64,000 nucleotides of DNA, from positions 33,026 to 97,025 of the forward strand of contig JAFSKG010000016.1 in the NCBI GenBank assembly GCA_017449075.1, given 5' to 3'. This stretch comes from Lachnospiraceae bacterium. Lineage in GTDB: Bacteria; Bacillota; Clostridia; Lachnospirales; Lachnospiraceae. The position numbers and the translations under genes are program-made. Of this stretch, positions 7,763 to 16,786 are shown one piece after another (position 1 is the stretch's first letter; the number at the start of each line of letters is the position of its first letter). Below the pieces are notes generated by a model. That model did no database searches and was not told the origin of the DNA. It was given only the letters and a program-made list of their open reading frames with translations.

Positions 7763-9420
7763 GATAACATTTCCTTACTTCTAAGTGATCTATGATACTC
7801 TATTGCAAATCTATGCGTCTCATCTTGGATCTTGGTTATAAATTTAAATAATTCTTTATATCCATGTAAATCTATTTCAACGCCATTATATACAAGCCCT
7901 CTTGTCCTATGATTATCATCTTTTACCATGCCTATAACTGGTATGTCAATTTGATACTTTCCTAAAACCTCTTCAACTACATTTACTTGTCCTAACCCAC
8001 CATCTATAAGAAAAATTGATGGTAATTTGTTAAATTTTGCATCAGCACTTACGAATCTCTCTATTCTTCTCGTAATGACTTCTGTCATAGATGCATAGTC
8101 ATCTGGCCCTACTACTGTCTTTATCTTAAACTTTCTGTAATCATTCTTCTTAAATCCCTTGCCTTCCCATACGACCATAGATGCTACATTTAAAACACCT
8201 GATGTGTTGGAAATATCATATGATTCAAGCCTTACGACCTCATCAATTCCGGTAATTTTCTTTAAATCATCATAGGCTATAGCAAGTTCTTTCTCTTCTC
8301 TCACATATTTTGCCACTTTTTGGTCATACTGAATCTTGGCATTTAGTGATGCAAGTTTTACCAACTTATCTTTAGAACCCTTTTTAGGAGTAACTAACCT
8401 ACATTTTTTCTTATCTCGTGACAGCCATTCATCAAAAAGTTCTTTTTCTTCAAGTTCTACAGGAATCCATATTTCTTTCGGCAAAAAAAATGTCTCATTA
8501 TAATACTGCTTTATAAAACTTGATATTATCTCAGAATCTGTATCATTCTCATCTATATTAACTATGTTTGTATTTCTATCTATAATATTTCCATCTCGAA
8601 CTTCAAATATTTGTATCATGGCAATGTCTTTTTCTCTATACATGCCCACAATGTCTTTGTCGAACTCTTCTTTGCTATCAATCTTTTGCTTTTCTGTGAT
8701 GTCATTTATTGTTGCAATCTTATCACGATAAACTGCTGCTTCTTCATAATTTTCACTATCAGAACACTTTTTCATTTTCTGCTCTAGTTCTTTCACTATA
8801 GCTTTTGTATTTCCACTTAGGAAGTCCTTTACTTCATTGACTTCTTTCATATATTCCGCATCATCGCGATTGATACATGGAGCGTTGCACATTTTTAGAT
8901 GATAGTATAGACATGTCTTATACTTATTCTTATTTGGATTTGACAAATCAAGTTTGCAAAGTCTAAGTTTATAGTTTTCTTTTATATAATCTAGTGCCTC
9001 TTTAACTATGCCTCCAGACATATATGGTCCAAAATAAGTCGCTTTGTCCTTTGACTTCCTATGAACCATAAAAACTCTAGGGAATGCTTCATCAGTTGTA
9101 ATCTTTATATAAGGATAATTTTTATCATCCTTTAGTAAAGTGTTATACCTTGGTCTATACTCTTTTATAAAATTAGATTCTAGTATTAAACTCTCTAATT
9201 CGTTATCCACTACTACATATTCAAAATACTCTATATTTGAAACCATCTGTTCGATTTTTGATGTTTTGTGGTACGAATCAGAAAAATATTGTTTAACTCT
9301 ATTTTTTAAATTTTTTGCTTTACCTACATAAATAACTTCTCCATCAAACTTATGCATAAGATACACACCTGGAGAATTGGGCAATTTTTTTAACTCATTT
9401 TCAATATTGAAATCTGACAT
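7726..9420 (-). CDS. uvrC: Excinuclease ABC subunit C lacking the C-terminal HhH domain
   Basis: UvrC makes both incisions in nucleotide excision repair. The GIY-YIG nuclease (SPGVYLM, EVIYVGKAKNL) lies at the N-terminus, a UVR helix pair near residues 190-235, and the RNase H-like nuclease is recognisable from YDISNTSG, IDGGLGQVN and THRFAIEYHR. The protein stops about 15 residues after the HRSLRSK segment. Usual UvrC proteins (about 600 residues) continue there into a double helix-hairpin-helix domain beginning near GIGPKR. That domain is absent and the space is used by the ispG start. I chose the ATG at 9420, which overlaps the previous stop as TAATG. An in-frame start 21 bases upstream is possible. 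Length is 564 residues. Confidence 0.92.
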   Translation of the reverse strand: MSDFNIENELKKLPNSPGVYLMHKFDGEVIYVGKAKNLKNRVKQYFSDSYHKTSKIEQMVSNIEYFEYVVVDNELESLILESNFIKEYRPRYNTLLKDDKNYPYIKITTDEAFPRVFMVHRKSKDKATYFGPYMSGGIVKEALDYIKENYKLRLCKLDLSNPNKNKYKTCLYYHLKMCNAPCINRDDAEYMKEVNEVKDFLSGNTKAIVKELEQKMKKCSDSENYEEAAVYRDKIATINDITEKQKIDSKEEFDKDIVGMYREKDIAMIQIFEVRDGNIIDRNTNIVNIDENDTDSEIISSFIKQYYNETFFLPKEIWIPVELEEKELFDEWLSRDKKKCRLVTPKKGSKDKLVKLASLNAKIQYDQKVAKYVREEKELAIAYDDLKKITGIDEVVRLESYDISNTSGVLNVASMVVWEGKGFKKNDYRKFKIKTVVGPDDYASMTEVITRRIERFVSADAKFNKLPSIFLIDGGLGQVNVVEEVLGKYQIDIPVIGMVKDDNHRTRGLVYNGVEIDLHGYKELFKFITKIQDETHRFAIEYHRSLRSKEMLSCEREKKQKKLK

Positions 9421-10688
9421 TACTCTATAAATGCATCCCACTTATATGCCCCACCTGGATGCCAAAAGAGCCACTCATCTAACCCCGCATCTTCTACGGC
9501 TTTTATCTGCTCCTTATATTCCGGCACATCATAAGTTTTATACTCAACTAGATAATTAGCTGTAAATCCCTGAAGCCATGGTCTTATTGCACCATAATGC
9601 AAAATATCATTTCTGGTCTTGTCTATAGTATTCTTTGAAGTATCAAGCGCACCTTTTACTGCCTCATATGGTTTCAAATCTGGTACATCCAATCCAAAAG
9701 TTTTATTTGCATAGTGAGATGGATACACCATGGGACAAAGGTAATCAACATTTTTGAGAAGTGTTGTGTACTCTTGTCCGATTGAATTCTGGTCTTTATA
9801 TGAATTCATTATTGCTCCGAATACATCAATAGATACAAATATATTCTCTGGTATTAACTCTTGATAAATATCTTGTGCAAGTTCTGTTATAACTTCAATT
9901 TTTGATCTTCCTTTTGTTTCCTCTTCAGTAAACACTACATTTCTCATACCTGAATCTGCCGAAAATCTAAAATAGTCATATTGAACTTCATCAAACCCTG
10001 CTTTTGCACATCCTTTTCCTATTTCTATAAGATATTTTTTAACCTCTTCATTAAAAGGATTAAGCCAATAATAACCAGTATTATCGCGATAATACTTACC
10101 ATCCTTTCTATGTACTGCCAAACTTGAATCCAGTTTTGTAATATAATTGTCCAAAAATGAAGATATTCTCGCAATTAAATATATATCATTCTCTCTGCAA
10201 AGTGAAACAAATGCGTCTATATCTTTAATCTGTGCTTCTATAGTTCTTTTGCTCTTCACAAAATCATTGTCCATATTGAAAGTAATTCTTCCAATCTCGT
10301 CTTTAACATCAACAACAATTGCATTTATGCAAGATTTTTTTATATTTTCAAAAATTGGATTAAATCTTTCTTCTTTCCCTACAACATAAGCTGGCAAATA
10401 GATACCTTTTATTTTTTTTGGAGTTTTATTCCTCTTAAGTATTAATTGCTTAATATTTTCAGATGTTTGCAAGTCTCTATCTTTTTTTGTCACTACAGTA
10501 GATTTAGGCTTTGTCTCTATATTCTTTTCAAAAGAAAACATAACTTCATCATTCTCTTCTGACTCTACAACTTCAACTCCATAATTGATAATTTGTTGAT
10601 TCGAACATGATGAATTTAGAACAATTGAAGATAATACTACTACCAATATTACTTTTTTTATTATTTTATTTTTAAACATGCTATGCAT
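9420..10688 (-). CDS. Lipoprotein with DUF4015-type glycoside hydrolase-like barrel
   Basis: An N-terminal hydrophobic segment ends in a lipobox with Cys28 (VLNSSC), so the protein is probably an exported lipoprotein. From about residue 90 the sequence matches the putative glycoside hydrolase family DUF4015: KGIYLPAYVVG, a strand rich in acidic residues (IVVDVKDEIGRITF), FDEVQYDYFRF and YLCPMVYPSHY. The acidic residues in these strands are the expected catalytic candidates. The substrate is unknown; cell-wall or capsule glycans are plausible. The start overlaps the end of rlmB by eight bases, and a second ATG nine bases later could also be used. uvrC begins on its stop codon. Confidence 0.85.
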   Translation of the reverse strand: MHSMFKNKIIKKVILVVVLSSIVLNSSCSNQQIINYGVEVVESEENDEVMFSFEKNIETKPKSTVVTKKDRDLQTSENIKQLILKRNKTPKKIKGIYLPAYVVGKEERFNPIFENIKKSCINAIVVDVKDEIGRITFNMDNDFVKSKRTIEAQIKDIDAFVSLCRENDIYLIARISSFLDNYITKLDSSLAVHRKDGKYYRDNTGYYWLNPFNEEVKKYLIEIGKGCAKAGFDEVQYDYFRFSADSGMRNVVFTEEETKGRSKIEVITELAQDIYQELIPENIFVSIDVFGAIMNSYKDQNSIGQEYTTLLKNVDYLCPMVYPSHYANKTFGLDVPDLKPYEAVKGALDTSKNTIDKTRNDILHYGAIRPWLQGFTANYLVEYKTYDVPEYKEQIKAVEDAGLDEWLFWHPGGAYKWDAFIE

Positions 10689-11424
10689 TTCTTTGCCTAT
10701 TTATTTCATACAATAATATACCTGTTGCAACTGATACATTCAAAGAATCTATATGACCTTTCATTGGAATTTTAACTACAAAATCGCATTTTTCCTTAAC
10801 TAATCTTGACACACCATTACCCTCACTACCAACAACAAGTCCTATACTACCTTTAAGATTAGTCTTGCTCATTTCTAACCCATCCATATCTGCGCAAGCA
10901 AACCACATACCTTGCTTTTTCAATTCTTCTATAGTTTTACTAATATTAGTCACTCGTGCGATTTTCATAAAATCAACTGCACCTGCAGATGAAGATACAA
11001 CTGTTGCTGTAACCATTGACTGATTTCTATTTTTAATTATAACCCCATGAGCCCCAACACATTCGGCTGTTCTTATGATTGCACCAAAATTATGAGGATC
11101 CTCTATTTCATCAAGAACAACTACAAATGGATCTTCATTTTTTCTCTTGGCATAATCCAATATTTCAGAAACTTCAACATACTTATAGTCTTCTACATCA
11201 GCTATGATACCTTGATGAGATTTAGTTTCAGCCATATTATCAAGTTCATCTCTATCTACAAACTTGATTATTGTTCCTGTCTTTTTTAATTCATCAATAA
11301 GAGTGTTAACTCTCTCATCCTTCATGCCACTTAAAACATAAAGTTTTTTTATACCTCTATTTGCTTTCCTACATTCAAAAATGGCATTCTTTCCTTCTAT
11401 TCTATTCTCACTATGATTTTTCAT
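10681..11424 (-). CDS. rlmB: 23S rRNA 2'-O-methyltransferase of the TrmH/RlmB family
   Basis: This SPOUT enzyme most likely methylates the ribose of G2251 of 23S rRNA. The N-terminal substrate-binding domain (IEGKNAIFEC) is followed by the knotted catalytic domain with motifs LDEIEDPHNFGAIIRTAE, GSEGNGVSRL and IPMKGHIDSLNVSVATGI. Gene order cysS-mrnC-rlmB is standard in Firmicutes. The odd point is the start. The ATG lies four bases from the 3' end of tRNA-Leu, an in-frame TAG sits 12 bases upstream, and no later Met fits, so the whole initiation region is tRNA sequence and no proper Shine-Dalgarno site exists. Confidence 0.93.
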   Translation of the reverse strand: MKNHSENRIEGKNAIFECRKANRGIKKLYVLSGMKDERVNTLIDELKKTGTIIKFVDRDELDNMAETKSHQGIIADVEDYKYVEVSEILDYAKRKNEDPFVVVLDEIEDPHNFGAIIRTAECVGAHGVIIKNRNQSMVTATVVSSSAGAVDFMKIARVTNISKTIEELKKQGMWFACADMDGLEMSKTNLKGSIGLVVGSEGNGVSRLVKEKCDFVVKIPMKGHIDSLNVSVATGILLYEINRQRNA

Positions 11425-11427
11425 AAA

Positions 11428-11507
11428 TGCACTCTAGGGGACTTGAACCCCTACGATTTCTCATATGTACCTGAAACATACGCGTCTGCCAATTCCGCCA
11501 AGAGTGC
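11428..11507 (-). tRNA. tRNA-Leu, anticodon CAG
   Basis: The minus strand folds as a class II tRNA. The acceptor stem is GCACTCT/AGAGTGC with discriminator A, the anticodon stem TATGT/ACATA with loop TTCAGGT (anticodon CAG), a long variable region follows, and the T-stem is AGGGG/CCCCT with loop TTCAAGT. CCA is not encoded. The gene is inserted between mrnC and rlmB with three bases on each side, on the same strand, so it must be cut from the operon mRNA by RNase P and a 3' processing enzyme. Confidence 0.96.
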
Positions 11508-11510
11508 CAA

Positions 11511-11957
11511 CTAAATGTCAATTTTTTCCGCTATATTGTCTAATACTTCAATCAATCTATTTTCATCTTTATAAAACAAAAGGCCGAGTAATGCCTCAAG
11601 CCCCGTTGCCTTTCTGTAATCCACTATAGATGAATTCTTTGATTTTGAATGAGAGTGGGCATTTCTTGCATGTCTAAAAAATCCTATCTCTTCTTCACTC
11701 AAAATATCATTGACCAAGTAATCAGAAATTTTAGACTGGCTTTTTGCACACACTAGTTCTGAATTCTTTTTGTGTAATTCGTTTATTTTAATCTTATCAG
11801 CAAATTTTCTATTTAATAAGTCTCTAGTAAATAAATCAAATATGGTATCTCCAACAAAAGCAAGTTTCAAAACTTGCTCATTTTGTGGTTCATCAAGCCT
11901 TTCGTCAGGACATATTTTTTTTAATAATTTAAGTAAATCTTTTAAACCTTTTTCCAT
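11511..11957 (-). CDS. mrnC: Mini-ribonuclease III
   Basis: Mini-III is a dimeric double-strand RNase that matures 23S rRNA ends in Gram-positive bacteria. It has an RNase III catalytic domain without the dsRNA-binding domain. The 148-residue size fits. The signature helix is LAFVGDTIFDLFTRDLL, followed by a conserved Lys-rich region and RHARNAHSHSKSKNSS, with the second acidic helix near GLEALLGLLFY. The start overlaps the end of cysS by 16 bases, as is usual for this pair. tRNA-Leu begins three bases after the stop. Confidence 0.95.
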   Translation of the reverse strand: MEKGLKDLLKLLKKICPDERLDEPQNEQVLKLAFVGDTIFDLFTRDLLNRKFADKIKINELHKKNSELVCAKSQSKISDYLVNDILSEEEIGFFRHARNAHSHSKSKNSSIVDYRKATGLEALLGLLFYKDENRLIEVLDNIAEKIDI

Positions 11958-13435
11958 TTAACACCTTGTCTTGTATCTTCAAGTTCTATACCCATATCAA
12001 GTAACTTCTTTCTTATTTCATCAGCAAGAGCATAGTCCTTAGCCTTTTTAGCATTTGTTCTTTCCTCTATCATCTTATTTATCAAACCTTCATCTACATC
12101 GTTACTTGTTGTAGTTTTATTATTCAAATCTATACCCAAAATGTCAAGTAAAGTATCTATCACAAGTAAAAGCGCATTTAGAAATGTTATTGAACTATTC
12201 TCATTTACATTTTGATTAGCAACTCTTACAATCTCATAAATTTGTGTCTCAGCATCAGATGTATTAAAATCATCATCTAACTTGTCAAAGTATACTTTTA
12301 TGTATTCACAAATTTTATCAAATGCTATAAGTTCTTCTTTAGAAAACTCTGAATTAGTTTTTAAATCAACTATCAATTCATTAAAATCATCTATTCCCTC
12401 AAGTTTCGAATTCTCAGCAACATTTATCCCTTTATTCTTTAATGTAAATTTGATATTATCCACGCAATTCTCTATTCTTTCAAGACTTGCCTTACTTGAC
12501 TCCATAAGTTCAAAAGAAAAATTAAGCATGGCTCTATATTGAGTTGAAAGCATAAAGAGCCTAAGTACTTTTCCATCAAACTTAGTTAACACATCTCTAA
12601 CTGTAAAGAAGTTTCCAAGAGATTTACTCATCTTTTGATTATTAATATTTAAAAATGCATTGTGCATCCAATATCTTGCATATGGTGCATCGTAAAGAGG
12701 TTCATATTGCGCTATTTCATTTTCGTGATGCGGAAATACAAGGTCTTCACCACCTGCATGAATATCAAGTGCACCTCCACAATACTTCGGAGCCATCACA
12801 CAACACTCAGTGTGCCATCCTGGCCTTCCATCACACCAAGGACTCTTCCAATATGGTTCTCCTTCTTTTTTAGGCTTCCAAAGAACGAAATCAGTTGAAG
12901 TCTTTTTGTCTTCTTCTCCACTAACTTTCAAATCTCTAAAACCTGATTGAAGATCATCAAGATTCTTATGCGATAATTTTCCATAATCTTTAAACTTAGT
13001 AGTATCATAATATACTGTTCCATCTTTACCTACATATGCATATCCTTTTTCAACTAAGCCTTCAATCAACTTGATCATACCATCTATTTCTTTTGTAGCA
13101 AGTGGATGAGTACTTGCAGGCATGATATTCATCCCCTTCATATCTTTCTTACACTCATCTATAAATCTATTTGCAAGTTCTTCAGAGCTAATTCCAAGTT
13201 CATTTGCACGATTAATAATCTTGTCATCTATATCTGTGAAATTAGATACATAATTTACATCGTAACCAAGAAATGTTAGATATCTTCTAAAAGAATCAAA
13301 AACTATCATTGGCCTTGCATTACCAATATGAATAAAATCATACACTGTAGGTCCGCAGACATACATTCTAACCTTCATTGGTTCTATTGTTTCAAATTCT
13401 TCTTTCCTCTTTGTTAACGAATTGTATATTTTCAT
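11942..13435 (-). CDS. cysS: Cysteinyl-tRNA synthetase
   Basis: This class I synthetase charges tRNA-Cys. The zinc and ATP motifs are intact: YVCGPTVYDFIHIGNARPM contains the first zinc cysteine and the HIGH motif, WHTECCVM the second cysteine, GGEDLVFPHHENE the His and Glu ligands, and KMSKS is near residue 270. The C-terminal DALR and anticodon domains follow. I start at the ATG at 13435, because AAAGGG lies at a good distance and MKIYNSLTK matches the family N-terminus. A reading frame extends seven codons further upstream. It heads the cysS-mrnC-tRNA-rlmB set; ispF ends 38 bases before the extended frame. Confidence 0.96.
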   Translation of the reverse strand: MKIYNSLTKRKEEFETIEPMKVRMYVCGPTVYDFIHIGNARPMIVFDSFRRYLTFLGYDVNYVSNFTDIDDKIINRANELGISSEELANRFIDECKKDMKGMNIMPASTHPLATKEIDGMIKLIEGLVEKGYAYVGKDGTVYYDTTKFKDYGKLSHKNLDDLQSGFRDLKVSGEEDKKTSTDFVLWKPKKEGEPYWKSPWCDGRPGWHTECCVMAPKYCGGALDIHAGGEDLVFPHHENEIAQYEPLYDAPYARYWMHNAFLNINNQKMSKSLGNFFTVRDVLTKFDGKVLRLFMLSTQYRAMLNFSFELMESSKASLERIENCVDNIKFTLKNKGINVAENSKLEGIDDFNELIVDLKTNSEFSKEELIAFDKICEYIKVYFDKLDDDFNTSDAETQIYEIVRVANQNVNENSSITFLNALLLVIDTLLDILGIDLNNKTTTSNDVDEGLINKMIEERTNAKKAKDYALADEIRKKLLDMGIELEDTRQGVKWKKV

Positions 13436-13494
13436 ATATACCCTTTCAAGCCACATGCTCTTACTCTACATAATATATTGTTTCAGTTGTAAAT

Positions 13495-13998
13495 CTAGAT
13501 TTCAACAAGAACAATTGCCTTCGCTGCTATACCTTCACCACTACCAGTAAACCCAAGCCCTTCTTCAGTGGTTGCTTTCACATTTACTTGATTAATATTC
13601 AAGGAAAGTGTGTTAGCGATATTTTTTCTCATCTCATCTATATATTCTCTAAGCTTTGGTTTTTGGCAAATTATTGTTGCATCTATGTTACAAATCTTAA
13701 AGGTATTTTCATTATTGTTGTTAATTTTAGCTGTTTCTTTTTCTATAAGACATTTTACTTCGTTCAATAACTTAATCGAACTTATTCCCTTATACATTTC
13801 ATCTGTATCCGGAAAATGCTTTCCTATATCTCCAAGCGCAACAGTACCAAGCAATGCATCCATGATGGCATGAATTAGAACATCTGCATCACTATGGCCA
13901 AGTAATCCTTTTTCATAGGCAACCTTAACTCCACCGAGAATCAACTCCCTACCTACTACTAACTTATGTACATCGTATCCTTCACCAATTCTATACAT
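13495..13998 (-). CDS. ispF: 2-C-methyl-D-erythritol 2,4-cyclodiphosphate synthase
   Basis: This MEP-pathway enzyme forms the cyclic diphosphate. Metal ligands are in GYDVHKL and [14 protein letters not shown], and the C-terminal motif is [17 protein letters not shown]. The family N-terminus [11 protein letters not shown] supports the ATG at 13998. A GTG 15 bases upstream, overlapping the preceding gene, is the alternative, and neither has a clear ribosome site. The protein carries an insertion of about 12 residues with an Asn run (NNNNEN) between the central helix and the [15 protein letters not shown] strand, making it longer than the usual 157 residues. Confidence 0.94.
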   Translation of the reverse strand: MYRIGEGYDVHKLVVGRELILGGVKVAYEKGLLGHSDADVLIHAIMDALLGTVALGDIGKHFPDTDEMYKGISSIKLLNEVKCLIEKETAKINNNNENTFKICNIDATIICQKPKLREYIDEMRKNIANTLSLNINQVNVKATTEEGLGFTGSGEGIAAKAIVLVEI

Positions 13999-14005
13999 AT
14001 ATTCT

Positions 14006-14899
14006 TTACTCACAACGCTTACTTGTAACTTTTATATAATGCTTATTTAAGATAGTACATGGATGATATTGTAGCTTAGAGCTTTCAAGTCCTTTATCGC
14101 CTGCATTTTCTTCGCGATTTATATATTTCATATCAGAGCCAAATCTTTTTGCAAACTCATTCATTATCATAGGGTAGGATCCCCTTTTTGTCTTATCAGC
14201 TTTCTCTATATGTGAAAACAAGGTATGATTTACTTTTTCCCCCATACTAAAAGCACATATTTTCCCATCAACTCTAAGCATTAGTCCAAAAAACTTATAC
14301 TTATCATTATTATCAAGCACTTCCAAAACTTTCTTTAATTCCTCTTCAAATATAATTGACTCTTTGGACTCTGTTTTTGAAAACTCAATCACAAAATCCT
14401 TAACTTCGCTGATATTTTGTTCGTTTATTTCTTCATATGAATAATTTGGAAATGTCTTCTTAAAATAATTAATATGATTTTTTTGTCCGTGGTATTTTCT
14501 ACCGCTTAAGTTTATAAGATCTTGTGCTTCATATATATAGTCTGCCCACTCAGGCAATATCTTTTTTTCAACTTCAAACTTTTTCTCTACACATGCCAAA
14601 TCCCTCTCAGTAGCAGCCACAAATTGCAACGGAATATTGAGTTCACTACAATGTTGGCAAATTAGACATAGCACATGGCTAACAGATTCCCCTATAGGAA
14701 CTGTAAAACTCTCGCCATATTCTAAGAAATTTACCGCAAATAACAATGTCTTATCAATAATTGCGTATCGTGTGTTAAAAAAGTCAGCCCACATTACAGA
14801 ACCACCAATTGTATTATCACAATTATTACTTCTAGTGTATTTAAAATAAGGTCTGATAATTTCTATATCATCCATTGTTAGTTTTTTAAAGTTAATCAT
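14006..14899 (-). CDS. DUF2156-type GNAT-fold protein
   Basis: The 297-residue protein matches the DUF2156 family, which shares its tandem GNAT-like fold with the C-terminal domain of MprF lysyl-phosphatidylglycerol synthase. Recognisable parts are the N-terminal segment with [14 protein letters not shown], the central KRN-like helix [19 protein letters not shown], and the acceptor-site strand [11 protein letters not shown] followed by HIEKAD and [19 protein letters not shown]. It has no membrane segments. Stand-alone members may transfer aminoacyl groups, but the substrate is unknown. It lies one base below the GNAT gene and overlaps or nearly touches ispF, inside the metG-miaA run. Confidence 0.85.
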   Translation of the reverse strand: MINFKKLTMDDIEIIRPYFKYTRSNNCDNTIGGSVMWADFFNTRYAIIDKTLLFAVNFLEYGESFTVPIGESVSHVLCLICQHCSELNIPLQFVAATERDLACVEKKFEVEKKILPEWADYIYEAQDLINLSGRKYHGQKNHINYFKKTFPNYSYEEINEQNISEVKDFVIEFSKTESKESIIFEEELKKVLEVLDNNDKYKFFGLMLRVDGKICAFSMGEKVNHTLFSHIEKADKTKRGSYPMIMNEFAKRFGSDMKYINREENAGDKGLESSKLQYHPCTILNKHYIKVTSKRCE

Positions 14900-15532
14900 T
14901 TACACCTCTTGGCAAACATATATTTTCTTGCTTTTAAAAAAGTCAATATTGTAATTTGTTGAACTATCTAAAACTTTAAACATAACATTTTTATTTTTCA
15001 AATCTTCTATGTATTCTTTAGACTCCATACTTAGATAATATTCTTCATTTTTCATGAGTCTAACATACTCTTCATTCTTGTCTGGATAAATATCATAAAC
15101 TTTATCCGAAAACTTATCTAAAGTAAATTTTGCTACTACATCAAATCCATATTTCTTATATATGTTCTCATATATTATATTGTCCGGCACTAGATAGCAA
15201 AATGGTTCTTTCAACTCATTTAAATACTCAATAGCCTTGTCAAAACATAGTTTCATTAGCCCTCTATGTCTATAATTATCTTTTGTAGCAATAGCGACCA
15301 AGTAGTGAACTCTTTTTAGTTCTCCACAAATACAGTATACATATGGATTCAAATGTATCATTGATACAATTTCATCTCCATCTCTAGCTACTACTATTTC
15401 ATTCCTTTTAATTATGGTATCATAATAGTAGTCAATGAAACTATCTTTTCCTTCATCAAAACAACTTTCGTACAAACTACGGGTCTTTAGTTTACTTTCT
15501 ATATCATTCTTTGGTAGCAACTCTATTTGCAA
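14900..15532 (-). CDS. GNAT-family N-acetyltransferase
   Basis: The fold is indicated by the beta-strand DGDEIVSMIHLNPYVY, the core strand RVHYLVAIATKDNYRHRGLM with the acetyl-CoA loop (YRHRGL), and the strand FCYLVPDN followed by YKKYGFD. The C-terminal third (residues about 140-210) is an extra region without a recognised motif. The start overlaps the end of yqeY by ten bases and DUF2156 follows immediately, so two GNAT-fold proteins are co-expressed. The substrate is unknown. Confidence 0.85.
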   Translation of the reverse strand: MQIELLPKNDIESKLKTRSLYESCFDEGKDSFIDYYYDTIIKRNEIVVARDGDEIVSMIHLNPYVYCICGELKRVHYLVAIATKDNYRHRGLMKLCFDKAIEYLNELKEPFCYLVPDNIIYENIYKKYGFDVVAKFTLDKFSDKVYDIYPDKNEEYVRLMKNEEYYLSMESKEYIEDLKNKNVMFKVLDSSTNYNIDFFKSKKIYVCQEV

Positions 15533-15966
15533 AGTTCTTCCACAATCTCATTTATGAGTTTGCCATCAGCCTTACCCTTAAGTTCTGGCATGATGTTCTT
15601 CATGATGAGCCCTTTATTTTTACCTGCAACTACATCAGCAAACTTATCATTGATAAGTGCTAAGATTTCTTCTTTGCTCATAAGTTTAGGCGCATATGCT
15701 TCAACGTAAGCATACCTATTTTTAAACTCAGTGAGCAAATCTGTTCTATCCGCAGGGCAAGAATCGATTTGTTCCTTAATCGTCTTCAATTCCTTCAATA
15801 CAACTTGTGTGACAATTTCATCAGGTATATTGACTCTATCTCCTCCTTTGTCAATTACAATTTTTTTTGCAGAATCAATAAGTGAAGAAATGGCAAGTTT
15901 CTTTTCATTATTTTTTTCTTTCATTGCTGCTACCTGGTCAGCTCTAATTTTTTCTATTAATGACAT
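15523..15966 (-). CDS. yqeY: GatB/YqeY-domain protein
   Basis: This 147-residue helical protein belongs to the YqeY family, related to the tail domain of GatB. It starts with the typical SLIEKIRADQVAAMKEKN. Other family features are VVLKELKTIKEQID, EEILALINDKF and the C-terminal IMPELKGKADGKLINEIVEELCK, in which KGKADG is the signature. YqeY proteins are thought to interact with tRNA, but their role is not established. A clear AGGAGG precedes the ATG. It sits 26 bases after the TraX-like gene. Confidence 0.94.
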   Translation of the reverse strand: MSLIEKIRADQVAAMKEKNNEKKLAISSLIDSAKKIVIDKGGDRVNIPDEIVTQVVLKELKTIKEQIDSCPADRTDLLTEFKNRYAYVEAYAPKLMSKEEILALINDKFADVVAGKNKGLIMKNIMPELKGKADGKLINEIVEELCK

Positions 15967-15992
15967 AACATCCTCCTAATACTCTTTTATAT

Positions 15993-16781
15993 TTAATTAT
16001 TCCAATATGTTAAAAACAAAATTCCATATAATACTAACATATGTAATGGATAAAACAAATAGTGAAACCTCTTCAAATCTAGATAACCTTTTTGTCCATC
16101 ATAGAAGTATATGAAATATATCGACACTGCACCAAATCCATGATATCTCTCCATGGTCATTAAAAATGTAATAATTAGTGCTATTAGACATTTGACATTA
16201 AGATCGTGCCTAAACATATAGAACACATACATAAGCAATATTCCTTCAAGCCAGTAATCTGTTTTTAAAAAATAACACACTACTATAGCTATAGCTGCAG
16301 GAATTACAGTCAAAAACTCCGACAGTGAATTCAATGCTCTCACTCCAAGCAGCATCAATAATCCAATGAAATATGTGAATAAAACATTTTGAAGCATTAG
16401 ACAGTCATACGAAAAGCATTTATTAAAAATTATTAAGTCAAAAGGTATCTCTGAGACAATCGCCAATACTAAAATCCTCAGCATATAGCTAAAGATATTA
16501 CTTGTTTTTCTAAAGCCTTCTACTATGAGAAAAGTGTAAATAGGAAATGCGAGTCTTCCTATCATCCTAAGTATTTTGCACAGTATAACCCACGGCCTTG
16601 CCTCAGGAAGCGAAATTGCATTTTCGTAAAGTGCTACATCATAGCCATACAGTTTACCATTTTGTATAAGGACAAATGCAATATGGTCCATAAGCATAGA
16701 GAACATTGCAATTATTATCAAAGCATTGTGCGAGAATCCAATTTCTCTCTTTTTACTTTCTAGCCATCTTAGTATGTTCAA
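15993..16781 (-). CDS. TraX-family membrane acetyltransferase
   Basis: The 262-residue protein has about seven predicted membrane spans. It matches the TraX family: the N-terminus FSHNALIIIAMFSMLMDHIAFVLI with the conserved MLxDH, then RMIGRLAFPIYTFLIVEGF, and the C-terminal YPLHMLVLYGI with a conserved His. Plasmid TraX acetylates F pilin, but chromosomal copies in Firmicutes stand alone and their acceptor is unknown. It lies between metG and yqeY with gaps of 5 and 26 bases. No conjugation genes are nearby, so it should not be read as a plasmid marker. Confidence 0.88.
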   Translation of the reverse strand: MNILRWLESKKREIGFSHNALIIIAMFSMLMDHIAFVLIQNGKLYGYDVALYENAISLPEARPWVILCKILRMIGRLAFPIYTFLIVEGFRKTSNIFSYMLRILVLAIVSEIPFDLIIFNKCFSYDCLMLQNVLFTYFIGLLMLLGVRALNSLSEFLTVIPAAIAIVVCYFLKTDYWLEGILLMYVFYMFRHDLNVKCLIALIITFLMTMERYHGFGAVSIYFIYFYDGQKGYLDLKRFHYLFYPLHMLVLYGILFLTYWNN

Positions 16782-16786
16782 GATTA

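Noticed and set aside
7690-7790. Possible frameshift hiding the UvrC HhH domain
   Set aside because: The DNA after the UvrC end immediately encodes the ispG N-terminus in another frame and no GIGPK-like motif is visible in the other frames.
15993-16781. TraX-like gene as a sign of a conjugative element
   Set aside because: It lies within a housekeeping run and no other transfer gene, integrase or attachment site is present; chromosomal TraX homologues are common.
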